Shown: positions 54,989-64,000 of the stretch, in pieces
Layout of the letters: every line of letters starts with the position of its first letter
Numbering within the stretch: position 1 is the stretch's first letter
Assembly (NCBI GenBank): GCA_035578175.1
Contig: JAQMRL010000006.1
Location: 64,774,001-64,838,000 of the forward strand
Direction of reading: 5' to 3'
DNA: 64,000 nt
Origin: Catonia carolina
Taxonomy: Eukaryota > Arthropoda > Insecta > Hemiptera > Achilidae
Translations under genes and position numbers: made by a program
The notes under the pieces: generated by a model
Database searches by the model: none
Told to the model about the DNA's origin: nothing
What the model saw: the letters and a program-made list of their open reading frames with translations, nothing else

Positions 54989-55113
54989 TTTTTTTTTTTT
55001 TTTTGTTTAACGTCCGACTGTTCTGCAATTACTACTAATGCAGACGGTAAATGATGAAATTATTTTTTGTAACGTAATGAAAAAATGCCGTGCCTGAATG
55101 GGATTCGAACCCA
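54989..55113 (-). mobile_element. SINE-B copy, 5'-truncated, 12-bp duplication
   Basis: Reversed. Long poly-T (54989-55004), body, then truncation inside the head right after the B-box (GGATTCGAACCC on the plus strand). Exact AGTTCGATTCTA at 54977-54988 and 55114-55125; the truncation point overlaps the duplication by a base or two. Confidence 0.93.
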
Positions 55114-55396
55114 AGTTCGATTCTAGCGAGTCAGTAAGTAAGTTCCATTATAATTCAATTAAAATACTCATGTTTGCTTAAAATTTATAGTTACATTTAA
55201 AAAAAAACAGTTTTCAAAGAATTACACTGTTAAAAAAAGAAGTCAAAACAAAGATTGAGAAAAGTACTGAGTACAATGGACCAATTGTTTTAGATTTTAT
55301 TGGCTTTAATAATGCAGATTTTTTATTTTATACATTTCAGGTACCAGACTTAATTTCGGAAATCCGAAGACATGTTGGAGGCAGTTTTTAAAATTG

Positions 55397-55715
55397 TCAC
55401 CTATCATTTTTCTTTGTCCGCTCCTTCGTCACACCCAGATGTCAGCAAGAGACAACAGTACACGGATTTCGGATTCGTAATCTAAACAAACAGTTAATGG
55501 ACATAGATTGGGTTTTATGTCCCGGTTTCGACCGGAAGTGGCCCAAAACCGGAAGTAAAAACGTTAAAATTGGAATTTGGAAACAAAACTAGTGTCATTC
55601 GATTCTTCTTTAAGACTAGATGAAGAAATCACTGATGATTTTAACCATAAGTCAAAGGTAAACCTTTTTAAAAATTGCCACCAGCCATAAGACGCGTTGT
55701 CTCATGGAAGGGTTT
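55397..55715 (+). repeat. Family G repeat, copy 5
   Basis: CTTCGTCACACCCAGATGTC, GGATTTCGGATTCGTAATCT, GGTTTCGACCGGAAGTGGCC, GGAATTTGGAAACAAAAC and GCCACCAGCCATAAGACGCG: a single-unit G copy that shows both ends of the family. Confidence 0.8.
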
Positions 55716-55742
55716 TTTTTATAATCAATATAAATTACTTAT

Positions 55743-56142
55743 GTTGTTTACGTCATCAGCCGAAAGGCTGGTTTGAACCTGTAGAGGTTTTATTATACTA
55801 AGTAAAACGAGGAGTCAGGTGGTTTACCATTTCCACAACTCACTGAGTGGAAAAGTACGATTATCAGCATGCCCGGCCCTCTGAAAAGCACATATTTTCC
55901 ACTCTGCAAATGACACCTTCACTTCATTCACCACAGGGTCTGGCTGTAAAATGAAATTCATTACTTTCAGAGGAGATAACTTTGATTAGATTTTTTTTAC
56001 ACCTATACCTCTTCTGTTCTTAAATGATTCAGTCATTTAATTAGCTGACCATGTGATAAGAAACAGAACTACTTATTTTAGCCCTGCAACGAACAGAGTG
56101 AGTGTAAATAATTTTTCACTCCACCTGTCTGTTATGAACAGG
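55743..56142 (-). mobile_element. SINE-A copy 15, 11-bp duplication
   Basis: Full-length reverse copy (400 bp) between exact AAATTACTTAT at 55732-55742 and 56143-56153. It belongs with copies 7 and 16 to the subtype with GTTGCAGGGCTAAAATAA and GTGGAAAATATG. Confidence 0.95.
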
Positions 56143-56154
56143 AAATTACTTATA

Positions 56155-56848
56155 ACGGAAAATTATGTAATAGTAATTTGAAATACGAGCAAAACAAAAA
56201 ATTAATCATAGAAATCGGTTTTATCATTCTTAAATTTATACTTTTAAAAAAGAATAAGTAACGCGTTACTTGTAGATCATCTAATTCATTCACCCCTTTG
56301 AGGTTAACAATAAATATGTGAACAACGTGGCAGTTAACTAATTTTAACAATTTTGCAGTCAATGATTAAAACAAACTTAAAAAAACATCCGAAATCCTTT
56401 GAAAGTTTTAAATTACAGTGTGTTATTGTATACTCTTTGTAATATTAATAAATGACTATATTTCGTTGGCGCCATAACAACAACAGCTGTTCGTTTTAGT
56501 CTTTGAGAAACTCCCCTGCTTGTTTCTAATTTTATTAATGTCGTCAACTAAGCGAAGACTAAATTCTGACGAAATGTTTTTAACTGTTAAATTAATAGCC
56601 GAATTCTACACGACTTACTAATCTCTTTCATTCCGACCTTTTGTCGGTTACATTTAACATGAGCCATCAACTTTTTAAATACTTCACATATGTGAGATAA
56701 ATATTTTGGTAATAAAATTCAAAGAGTATTTTTTGTAATAATCTATTCCACCACAGTGTTTACGTTTTGTTTTTCTTCGTAACCAATGTTAATACAAAGT
56801 TTAATTACTTAACCATATTTATAGTAGAATAAATTAATGGATTAATAA
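56155..56848. other. No gene recognised
   Basis: AT-rich. The 70-codon minus frame 56150-56362 shows no domain. Confidence 0.45.
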
Positions 56849-56849
56849 A

Positions 56850-57833
56850 AAATCTGGTGTGAAACACTCGCACAACTTTCTCTTGCCAATGCAAATAATT
56901 TACAATATAATTTAACATTAGTAATAAAATATTAGAAATAAACAAAAAACTAACCTCAATAAACATAACCTTATTTTAATCATGAGTGAAACACTCAAAA
57001 TGAAAATCAACCTCAGTCTGGCTTAAAAATACGGAAAATCACTATTTCACGCTAAACTAGGCTCTGTAGAGAAAAATACGTTAAATAAAAGTTGTAGATC
57101 TTTAAATTTCCTATAAATTTCGTTATATACACTTTTGTCGTAAAATGCATACTAAGGCCAAAATCTTAAAAAAATCGATTTTTCACACGTTTTCGTGAGA
57201 AAAAATCAGAAAATCGCTAATTACTGCTAAACTAAGCGTCATACAAAAAAATGTTTGAAACAGAAGTTGTAGGTTTTTAAATTCTCTACAACTTTTATTA
57301 TATAAGTTTTTGCGCTAAAATTTATATTAAAGCCGTAATCTTAAAAAAACAACGTTTTTACGTGAAAACAGCCTCACCGAGAATTTCAGCAAACATCATG
57401 GCGCCTACCCTATCTTGTAGAGAATAAAAAATTGAGTAAAATAGGCGATTTTTAAAAAAAATCGTAGGACCAGTTTTTGAGAAAATCGCAAAAAACTGAA
57501 AAATTATACGAATAAACTACTACTTCCGGTTGACCGATTTTGATGAAAATGTTCGTGTCGCGTCCGGTAGTGGTATGTAACTTAAGTTTCAAGTTTCAAG
57601 TTCGTACGATGTTCCGTTCTTGAGATATTCTGTTCACACACAGACAAACACGCACACACGCACGCACACACACACACGCGCACACACACACACAGACCAA
57701 TCGCTAAAAACATGTTTTTTGGGTTCAGGGGGTCTGAAAACGTATAGATACGGTGAAAACTCGATTTCGAAAAATCGACATGAAAACAATACTTTCCTTT
57801 CTATATATTCATATAGGCAAGAGAAAGTAAAAA
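56850..57833 (+). repeat. Family D repeat, full-length copy with CA array
   Basis: Second complete D copy (~984 bp), very similar to 43088-44052. It differs mainly in the microsatellite (57634-57698) and small indels. The two are the obvious pair for deriving a consensus. The 101-codon (+) and 81-codon (-) frames crossing the CA array are repeat translations. Confidence 0.85.
57634..57698. repeat. (CA)n microsatellite inside family D
   Basis: CACACA, CGCACG and CACGCG units over ~65 bp, at the same place as in the 43088 copy but longer. Confidence 0.95.
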
Positions 57834-57956
57834 TGGCTGACGAAATATATAACAGAGCTACGAAAGCAAGTATTGGCAAGTCGTTGGCTAGCTATGAAAT
57901 GGGTAGGGGACAATGCTTCCGTTGAGAGTTTATCAGCCCTGAAAAATAGTATAATG
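57834..57956 (+). mobile_element. Family E short derivative between two D copies
   Basis: AGTATTGGCAAGTCGTTGGC, TAGGGGACAATGC and CAGCCCTGAAAAATAGTATA match the right end of element E (46323-46430). ATGGCTGACGA at its left resembles the inverted terminal ATGGCTGATTA. It may be a ~120-bp MITE derived from E. Confidence 0.6.
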
Positions 57957-58440
57957 CCGAAATTTAAAAAATGCCCATTTTCTACAGATTTTCATTTAAA
58001 AAAATTATAGAAAATCACTAACGGTCGCTAAACTAAACGTTGTACAAAAAATGTTTGAAATAAAAAACTGCAAGTTTTTGAATTTTCTACAACTTTAATT
58101 ATACACTCATTTTCTCTAAAATGCATATTAAAAACCCCAATCTTAAAAAAAAAAACAATTTTTTTCTACGCTACAGCTTCCCCAACAATTTCAGCACACA
58201 TAACGCTTACCTTATCTTGTAGAGCATACAAAATGTAGTAAACGAGGCGATTTTATTAAAATCATAGGAGCAGGTTCTAAAAAAATTGCGGAAAAGTGAA
58301 AAATTGCACATTAAAAACTATTACTTCTGGCTGACCGATTTTAATGAAATCTTCGTGTCGGGTTCCATAGAGGTACCTACCTAACCTAGGTACGTTTTAA
58401 GTTTCGATTTCATACGTTATTCCGTTCGTGAGACATTTTG

Positions 58441-58494
<54 letters not shown>

Positions 58495-58636
58495 GCTAAA
58501 AACATGATTTTTGGGTTCAGGGGACCTGAAACGTGTATATACGGTGAAAACTCGATTTCGAAAAATCAACAAGAAAACAATACTTTCCTTTTATTATATA
58601 TTCATGTAGGGCAAGGGAAAGTAATACCACACAGTA
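57957..58636 (+). repeat. Family D repeat, 5'-truncated, long CA array
   Basis: Starts at GCCGAAATTTAAAAAATGCC and runs to GGCAAGGGAAAGTAA, in the same orientation as the D copy ending at 57833. The CA array at 58441-58493 is nearly pure. More diverged than its neighbour, so this is not a simple recent tandem duplication. Confidence 0.8.
58441..58493. repeat. (CA)n microsatellite inside family D
   Basis: About 26 uninterrupted CA units, the longest pure CA tract in the window. The His-Thr repeat frame is not a gene. Confidence 0.97.
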
Positions 58637-58639
58637 TAA

Positions 58640-59364
58640 TCTTAATAGCTAAAGAAGAAAAAAACCACTAAGTAAATTGCCTCACTATAGGTGCATAACG
58701 GACTTCAGAAGCGAACCTTTTTCGGTTTCATTAATGGAATTTGTACGTTACACTGAACTTTATTGATAGATTATCATTTTTCAACAATGATAATTGAGTG
58801 AAACAGTAGAAGTAGATACATATTGTAAGAATAACAGACGGGTAAAAAGAATTCCCAAAAGTAAATAGCAATTTTATTCAGTTCCCCGTTCGATTCTATT
58901 AATAAATAATAATATGGTACAGGAACCGCCTGTCACGTGATGGTCACTCACAACTGAAAATTTTCACCCTTTTTCTACTGTAACCACATGCGGACCACCC
59001 ATCCCGTATGTTCGTCCGTTTGAATAATTGATTTACTTCTAATTTTCGGATAGCAATATAGGTTGAATTTTTTGGTTTCTCTCAGTATTTTGTATGTGTT
59101 GTATATTTTTATTCCCTTGTGTCATTGCATATTTTATATATAAAATGGATGTCCGCATTTTCATTTTCGCTACATATTTTTTTTGTAATAAGGAACTGTT
59201 TTATTTATTTATTTTCGTGAAGATTGTTCTTTTACCGTTGAAGGGAAATTATTGGTTTGATTTTCTTTATAATTGTTAAGTAATACTGGTTGGGAATAAT
59301 AAAAAACTATATTTAAGAGGACTAGATTACATTCAAAAAGACCATTTAGACCATTTGTGGACAT
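58640..59364. other. No gene recognised
   Basis: AT-rich spacer. A T-rich 61-codon frame at 59094-59279 has no motif. Confidence 0.45.
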
Positions 59365-59377
59365 TAAAAAAGATCCA

Positions 59378-59700
59378 CTCACCGGGTTGGTCTAGACGTA
59401 AAGTCGTCGCCAAAATCAGCTGTTTAACAGCTGATTTTCCGAGACGAAGGTTCCTAGTTCAAATCCTAGTAAAGGTAGTTAATTTTATACGGATTTGAAT
59501 GCTAAACAGTGGTTACCGGTGTACTTTGATGGTTGGGGTTCAATTAACCACTCTCTCAGGAATGGTCGACCTGAGTCTGTACAATATTCACCTCATTAAC
59601 ACGTCATACATCATATCATCCTCATATTATTGGGTCATGGGGTTGCTTATTGTTCTGAATTGAACAGATTGCAACGTACACACATTAGGGATAAAAAAAT
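59378..59700 (+). mobile_element. SINE-C copy 3, ~12-bp duplication
   Basis: A-box-like TGGTCTAGACG, palindrome CAGCTGTTTAACAGCTG, B-box region AGTTCAAATCC, body GTACTTTGATGGTTGGGG, TCATTGCAAC-like end and A-rich tail. AAAAAAGATCCA occurs at 59366-59377 and 59701-59712. It inserted at the 5' edge of the LINE relic that follows. Confidence 0.9.
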
Positions 59701-59714
59701 AAAAAAAGATCCAT

Positions 59715-60065
59715 TTAGAGAAGATACAGGCCTTTCAGATGTGGTGCTACCGCAGGATGTAGCTTGATAAAATGGGCAAAGAATATGAGTTGGTCGAGAC
59801 GGTGAAGAAGCGAAAACTTTAATGTCTTGAACACGTGATTAGAGGTCCTAAATATTATATCTTACAATTAATCATCCAGGGGAAGATAAAGGGCATGCGG
59901 AACGTTGGCAGAAGTCGGGCACCCTAGTTGAAGAACCTGAGGAATGATTTGGTTGCAGTAATACGGAACTGTTCCGTGCAACAGCGAAAAAGGTTCGCGT
60001 AATGTTGATAATTTCCGACCTCCGATACGAAAGGGACTTTAAGAAGATTACATTCAGCTGTAAAT
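59715..60065 (+). pseudogene. LINE ORF2 C-terminal relic (WLKNLR type)
   Basis: Reads FQMWCYRRM, then DKMGKEYELVETVKKRKL, then CLEHVIRGPKYYILQLIIQG, KIKGMRNVGRSR, LKNLRNDLVAVIRNCSVQ and QRKRFA, with stops. This MWCYRRM...LGHV.RG...L.QLI.G series is known from another common arthropod LINE tail, distinct from the GRPRKRW and GRQRLEY lineages. Confidence 0.78.
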
Positions 60066-60219
60066 ACGAACGTATCGAGTTTTATCAGCCAGACTCCGAA
60101 AAATTGTAACCGAAATCCATAGCAGTTAGTTGCTGAAAACCAAATAGATAAAGCGAATTTGCAAAAAATTTAAAACACCCAAGACAAAAGGAAAGTTCAT
60201 AAATTAAAATAAAGCGTAA

Positions 60220-60239
60220 TCTATACATATAAAATTCGA

Positions 60240-60281
<42 letters not shown>

Positions 60282-60929
60282 TTCCCCTATATCTCCTAAA
60301 TTACTGAACCAATTTTCATGCCGTTTTTTATATTGTAACTATGATGCCGGTGCAGGTTTTAGGCTATTGAAATCCTTAAAAAGTTAGCCCTAAAGGGTTG
60401 AAAATAATGTTTATGTTCTACATTAAGGCTTTTATGAGGTTAGAATCTGCTGCATTTAAACCAGCTGATGTGATTCAAATAGAGATTTGTCATATGATTT
60501 AGCAAATAGCGACGTGGTGCTAAGGATCAGCTGGTGACATCACATGATAATTATTTTATTGTACTTTATTATGTAGATACGATTTTGTATTGTTGGGTAT
60601 TTTATAAAAGTAAAGTTCCGTGTTTCTTTAATTTGTTCCAATTTTATTTTAAGTGGTGAGTGATCAATTGCTTTGATATTTTATTTTATTCAACGTACAT
60701 TTAAGTTTTTGGTTTTGATAATTATTTTTTTTGTGGTTGGCTTTTTGATTTTTTCCATTTTCAATAATCCCATCAAAAAAACATCACTAGGAAGAAAATC
60801 TTCAAAAAACAATAACTGCTGAAACGGAGGAACAACGAGATCTCGCCTATTTTTCTATTTTCTGCTAAATATTTAAAAAAATAGGGATTACCTCATTTTC
60901 GCGTGCAAAGCCGCGCCGGGGCATGCTAG
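60220..60929 (+). mobile_element. Non-autonomous Helitron with internal (TG)n
   Basis: Starts TCTATACATATAAAATTCG at 60220 after an A and ends CATGCTAG at 60929 before a T, matching Helitron rules (5' TC, 3' CTRR, insertion between A and T, no duplication). A GC-rich segment (GCCGCGCCGGGGC, 60910-60922) just before CTAG may form the required 3' hairpin. A (TG)n tract lies at 60246-60277. No Rep/helicase coding; 710 bp. Confidence 0.85.
60246..60277. repeat. (TG)n microsatellite inside the Helitron
   Basis: About 16 GT/TG units, 25 bp from the Helitron 5' end. Confidence 0.95.
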
Positions 60930-60930
60930 T

Positions 60931-61764
60931 TTAATAATATTACTCACATTTATTAGGAAACTAATGAATTTTATGAACATTAAAAAATGTCTACTATGTG
61001 AAAATCTTGTCGGCTCAACTAGTTTAATGTCGAGGGAATTCCTTTGGCACATCATTATGACTAAATAGCCGAGTAATATAAAAATTCTGAAATTTTCTGA
61101 ATGACACACGAACTAGTCTAAAAATGTAGTCTTTTATTCATTAAAAACATTTAAACTCCACGATGTTTAAAAGAAAACTGACAGATTAAATAAACATTAT
61201 GTCTCGTTGTTTTAATCGCACATACAAGGTACATACAAGTATTTGTATACATAAATAATTATTTGTAAAGCTGATTAAACTTTTCAAAGAAAACTTACAA
61301 TCAGACGAGAAAATTTGTTGTAAATTTAGGAAACCCATACCTGAAACAGAAAAGCAAATAAAAATCAATTAGAAAATAAAAATAATACAGAATTGTAATT
61401 TATTTAATATTTTGATAAATGAATTAAATAAAATATTTAGTACTTTATTTTATTATCTAAATAAACCCACTTTGAAAACTTCATTTTTACTGGAAAACCT
61501 TAATTTTAAAGCTACGTAACTAAATTATTAAAAAATTAAACACAACGAACATTATTCATCCCTAAAATTTATTATGATTTCTTAGTTAAATAGTATTTAT
61601 ATGGTCCACAATTAATCTCAGTAACCATTTGTTATAGAACAAACTAAATAATGGTCGTGAATTATAAACTCGGGGTAAACTAATAATAATCCAGTAACTT
61701 TTTCACAGGTTATCATTGTAGCTATCCGATATCTTGTTCTTCAATATCAACCTTCCGTCATTCA
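60931..61764. other. No gene recognised
   Basis: AT-rich. Frames of 73 and 60 codons on the minus strand have no motif. Confidence 0.45.
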
Positions 61765-61925
61765 TTGTTGAATATAAGACACCCCTTACTTTCCTCCACA
61801 AATCCCCTTTCTGCACCCTTTTTGTCCAGTGAAATTTTACCATCAGTGTCAATTCATCCCACCACCGTTTTTGTGGACGACCTGTACCTCTCTTTCCCAG
61901 CCAGGACCAACTATAAATCTCCTTG
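61765..61925 (-). pseudogene. LINE C-terminal fragment (GRPQKRWWDE)
   Basis: The minus strand reads EIYSWSWLGKRGTGRPQKRW, then WDELTLMVKFHWTKRVQKGF and VEESKG, ending in a stop. The Gly-Arg-Pro-x-Lys-Arg-Trp-Trp-Asp segment followed by an ~25-residue tail is typical of LINE ORF2 ends. The 98-codon plus frame over it is the antisense shadow. Confidence 0.65.
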
Positions 61926-62065
61926 TTCCATCAATTATCTGTCTGACTCATTGTATTATTTTACTTACATTACTTTAAATTTATGCCGAATATCCTCATT
62001 TCTTACTTTAACATTTTACATTTTTAATTTTACACTTATCTCTACATTACGCTTTTTGTAAAAGA

Positions 62066-62285
62066 TTATTTGGTAACATCTGGAACGTATGCCAGAGGAA
62101 AGAATACCCTTAAAAGTGACGGAATATGTTCCACTTGGAAGAAGGGAGGTTGGAAGACCTTGAAGAAGATATTAGTAGTCAAGATGTACGGGTTGGAAAA
62201 TCTCGTATTTGTGTATAAGTACAGGATGGTTTGTGAGTTCGGAACAGGCTTATTCCTAATCCTTGATAGTAAGAAGAAGTAAAAC
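62066..62285 (+). pseudogene. LINE C-terminal scrap (GRREVGRP type)
   Basis: Frame fragments give RMPEERIPLKVTEYVPLGRR and EVGRP, then TGLFLILDSKKK with GAAGAAG at the end, in the same order as the C-terminus of 48578-49900. Orientation is opposite to the fragment at 61765. Confidence 0.62.
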
Positions 62286-62289
62286 ACAA

Positions 62290-63579
62290 TGGTTTTGCAG
62301 AGTACGGAAAAACGGGAAAAACACAATGATTAAAAATAAATTTCTTAGAGCTAGAGGAATTTTCTGATTCTTCATGGTTATACTTAGCCTTCCAAAAGCA
62401 CAACATCTTGTTATTATACGCCTCTCTATTTTAGCTGTATGGTTTTCTCGAAATAAATAAATTCTTTAGTATACAGCGTAATCAATGATAATAGCTGTTT
62501 TGGTTCAAACCGCCAAATAGCAAGGTAATTGAAAAAATTACTGAAGTGTTTCTTTCTTTTAGAACGAAGTAAAAATTAAAATGTATGAAACGCGATATTA
62601 ATTATAAGAGATGAACCAAAGCGTAAGGGACGGGGAGAGAGAGTAATGAATATTCAAAGGGCGTAAAACACGAAAGATATTCTTTAACAAATAACTACAG
62701 TATTAATATGCAAAATAATTCCATCCGAATTAGGAGTCATTTTATAGAGATATACCATTGCATATTATTGACTACCTTTATCGGAAGTGTGATAGAGAAG
62801 TGGGGGGAAAAACAAGGAAGCGGATTTTCGTATGATCGGTCCCCTAAATAGAACGAAGGGGATAAAGAAGGGGGGAAAGAGTCGAAGGTATGTTTGTATG
62901 TGTGAGTTGAGTGAGTGAGTGAGGTGAAACGAACGTGCGTCATGAATTATGAATGAGAAAATCACCGGAATTTTGACGGTAGAAGACAGGGAAGGAAACA
63001 GAAGCTTATCTATCAAGGTAGGAAAGCGTTAACGTCGGTTGATGGGATTCACAAGCGAAGAACACACTCACTCAAGTTAACTGGTGAAAATCGGTAGAAA
63101 AATAGAGTTTTCATCTTGTAAAAGAGAAAATTAAATGACAACTCCAAGATAGGAAAAGGAAACTGTTAGGAAAAACGAAAAAGGATTTAATTAACAAATG
63201 AATAAGTTATGAGATTTACAAATCCGTAAAGCTTAAATTTCTAGGTGGTTTACAATAATTATTATAATAGTTCACTGTAGATGTTTAATGACGTTTTGTT
63301 ACCACATCAATAGAATACGCGTTGCAAACTTAGAATCTTCAGTTGAAGCTCCAGATGCGGAGATAACTTAAGTTACAACTCATAATCCCACAAACTGTTC
63401 GCAAAACACATTACTATTAACTCGATCTTAGGTATACCCGAAACGGGGAAATTTTTGATTCAAATTTACGGTCTCTTTTACTTTCTCTAGGCTTGAATGA
63501 ATATATAGGTAAAGAAAAATTTTGTGACAAAATCGAAAAGGAGATAGTTTTCGAGAATTTCTGAGATTTTAAAAATGTT
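62290..63579. other. No gene recognised
   Basis: AT-rich, with purine-rich plus-strand stretches and a GTGAGTGAGTGAG tract near 62906-62922. Frames on the minus strand (62737-63016) are Ser/Pro/His-rich read-through of that tract. Confidence 0.4.
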
Positions 63580-63590
63580 AACTTAATAAT

Positions 63591-63984
63591 CTGCCCATAA
63601 CAGACAGGTGGAGTGTCAAATTTTTTATACTCAATCTGTTCGTTGCAGGGCTAAAATAAATAGTTCTGTTTCTTATCACATGGTCAGCCAATTAGATGAC
63701 TGAATCATTCAAGAACAGAAGAGGTAGAGGTGTAAAAGACACTAATCAGAGTTATCTCCTCTGAAAGTAATGAATTTCATTATACAGCCAGATCCTGTAG
63801 TGAATGAAGTGAAGGTGTCATTTGCAAAGTGGAAAATATGTGCTTTTCAGAGGGCCCGGCATGCTGATAAGCGTACTTTTCTATTCAGTGAGGAAGGCAT
63901 GGAAAACCACCTCACTCCTCGTTTTACTTAGTAAAACCTCTACAGGTTCAAACCAGCCTTTCGGCTGATGACCTGAACAACAAC
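63591..63984 (+). mobile_element. SINE-A copy 16, 11-bp duplication
   Basis: Full-length forward copy from CTGCCCATAACAGACAGG to GACCTGAACAACAAC. Exact AACTTAATAAT at 63580-63590 and 63985-63995. Very close to copy 7 at 20252, including the GTTGCAGGGCTAAAATAAAT variant, suggesting relatively recent shared ancestry. Confidence 0.95.
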
Positions 63985-64000
63985 AACTTAATAATAAGAG

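Noticed and set aside
57620..58671. His/Thr-repeat proteins of 77-101 codons
   Set aside because: They translate CA microsatellites inside family D.
1..64000. CRISPR arrays, operons, riboswitches or phage genes
   Set aside because: No regularly spaced short repeats with unique spacers and no compact gene organisation. All repeats are dispersed eukaryotic transposon families or microsatellites.

Overview
The window looks like intergenic or intronic DNA from a large, AT-rich arthropod genome, most likely an insect and possibly hemipteran. The evidence is the dense mix of retroposons, mariner, Helitron and piggyBac-type relics, the AT-rich spacer and the absence of prokaryotic gene organisation. 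The species cannot be named from sequence alone. I found no intact host protein-coding gene, rRNA, true tRNA or CRISPR. All recognisable coding sequence is decayed transposon protein; most of the remaining open frames are under 120 codons and read through repeats.

The dominant component is a ~395-bp SINE-like family, called SINE-A here, with 16 copies on both strands. Its copies carry 10-13-bp target-site duplications, 5' truncations, an AAC-repeat tail, and a short hairpin at each end. Two tRNA-derived SINE families are also present: SINE-B (~160 bp, poly-A) and SINE-C (~325 bp, poly-A, textbook A and B boxes). LINE relics from at least four lineages are mostly reduced to C-termini. The longest runs from 48578 to 49900, is flanked by a 10-bp duplication, and has a reverse transcriptase with YADN instead of YADD.

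DNA transposon relics include a DD41D-type mariner-like pseudogene (12868-13857), a DD34D mariner rebuilt with an inverted copy of its own C-terminus (51500-52429), and a 1.14-kb foldback element inside a SINE-A copy (15203-16340). There are two further foldback palindromes (34316-35388 and 37153-37932), a non-autonomous Helitron (60220-60929), and a TTAA-flanked piggyBac-like MITE (32669-33372) nested in a TIR element (family H). A second H copy is split by a 1.64-kb TIR element (family E), which itself carries a SINE-C. Family D (~0.97 kb, with a CA microsatellite) has about 12 full or partial copies; family G, with internal ~115-130-bp tandem units, has five.

Layout: 1-5.2 kb, LINE and D scraps plus SINE-A; 5.8-11.4 kb, SINE-A, D, G and LINE relics; 12.3-16.5 kb, mariner and foldback; 17.8-19.2 kb, D and a tandemly duplicated LINE 3' end; 20-28.5 kb, SINE-A/SINE-C/LINE scraps; 30.4-37.9 kb, D, H with the piggyBac MITE, and two foldbacks; 39.7-46.8 kb, SINE-A, D and the H/E/SINE-C nest; 48-52.4 kb, the LINE, SINE-B and composite mariner; 52.5-58.6 kb, G and D arrays with SINE inserts; 59.4-60.9 kb, SINE-C, LINE and Helitron; 61.7-64 kb, LINE scraps and a SINE-A. 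The nested insertions give a relative order of activity: D, G and H are older than several SINE and LINE insertions. All copy numbers, boundaries and family links come from reading by eye and need alignment.
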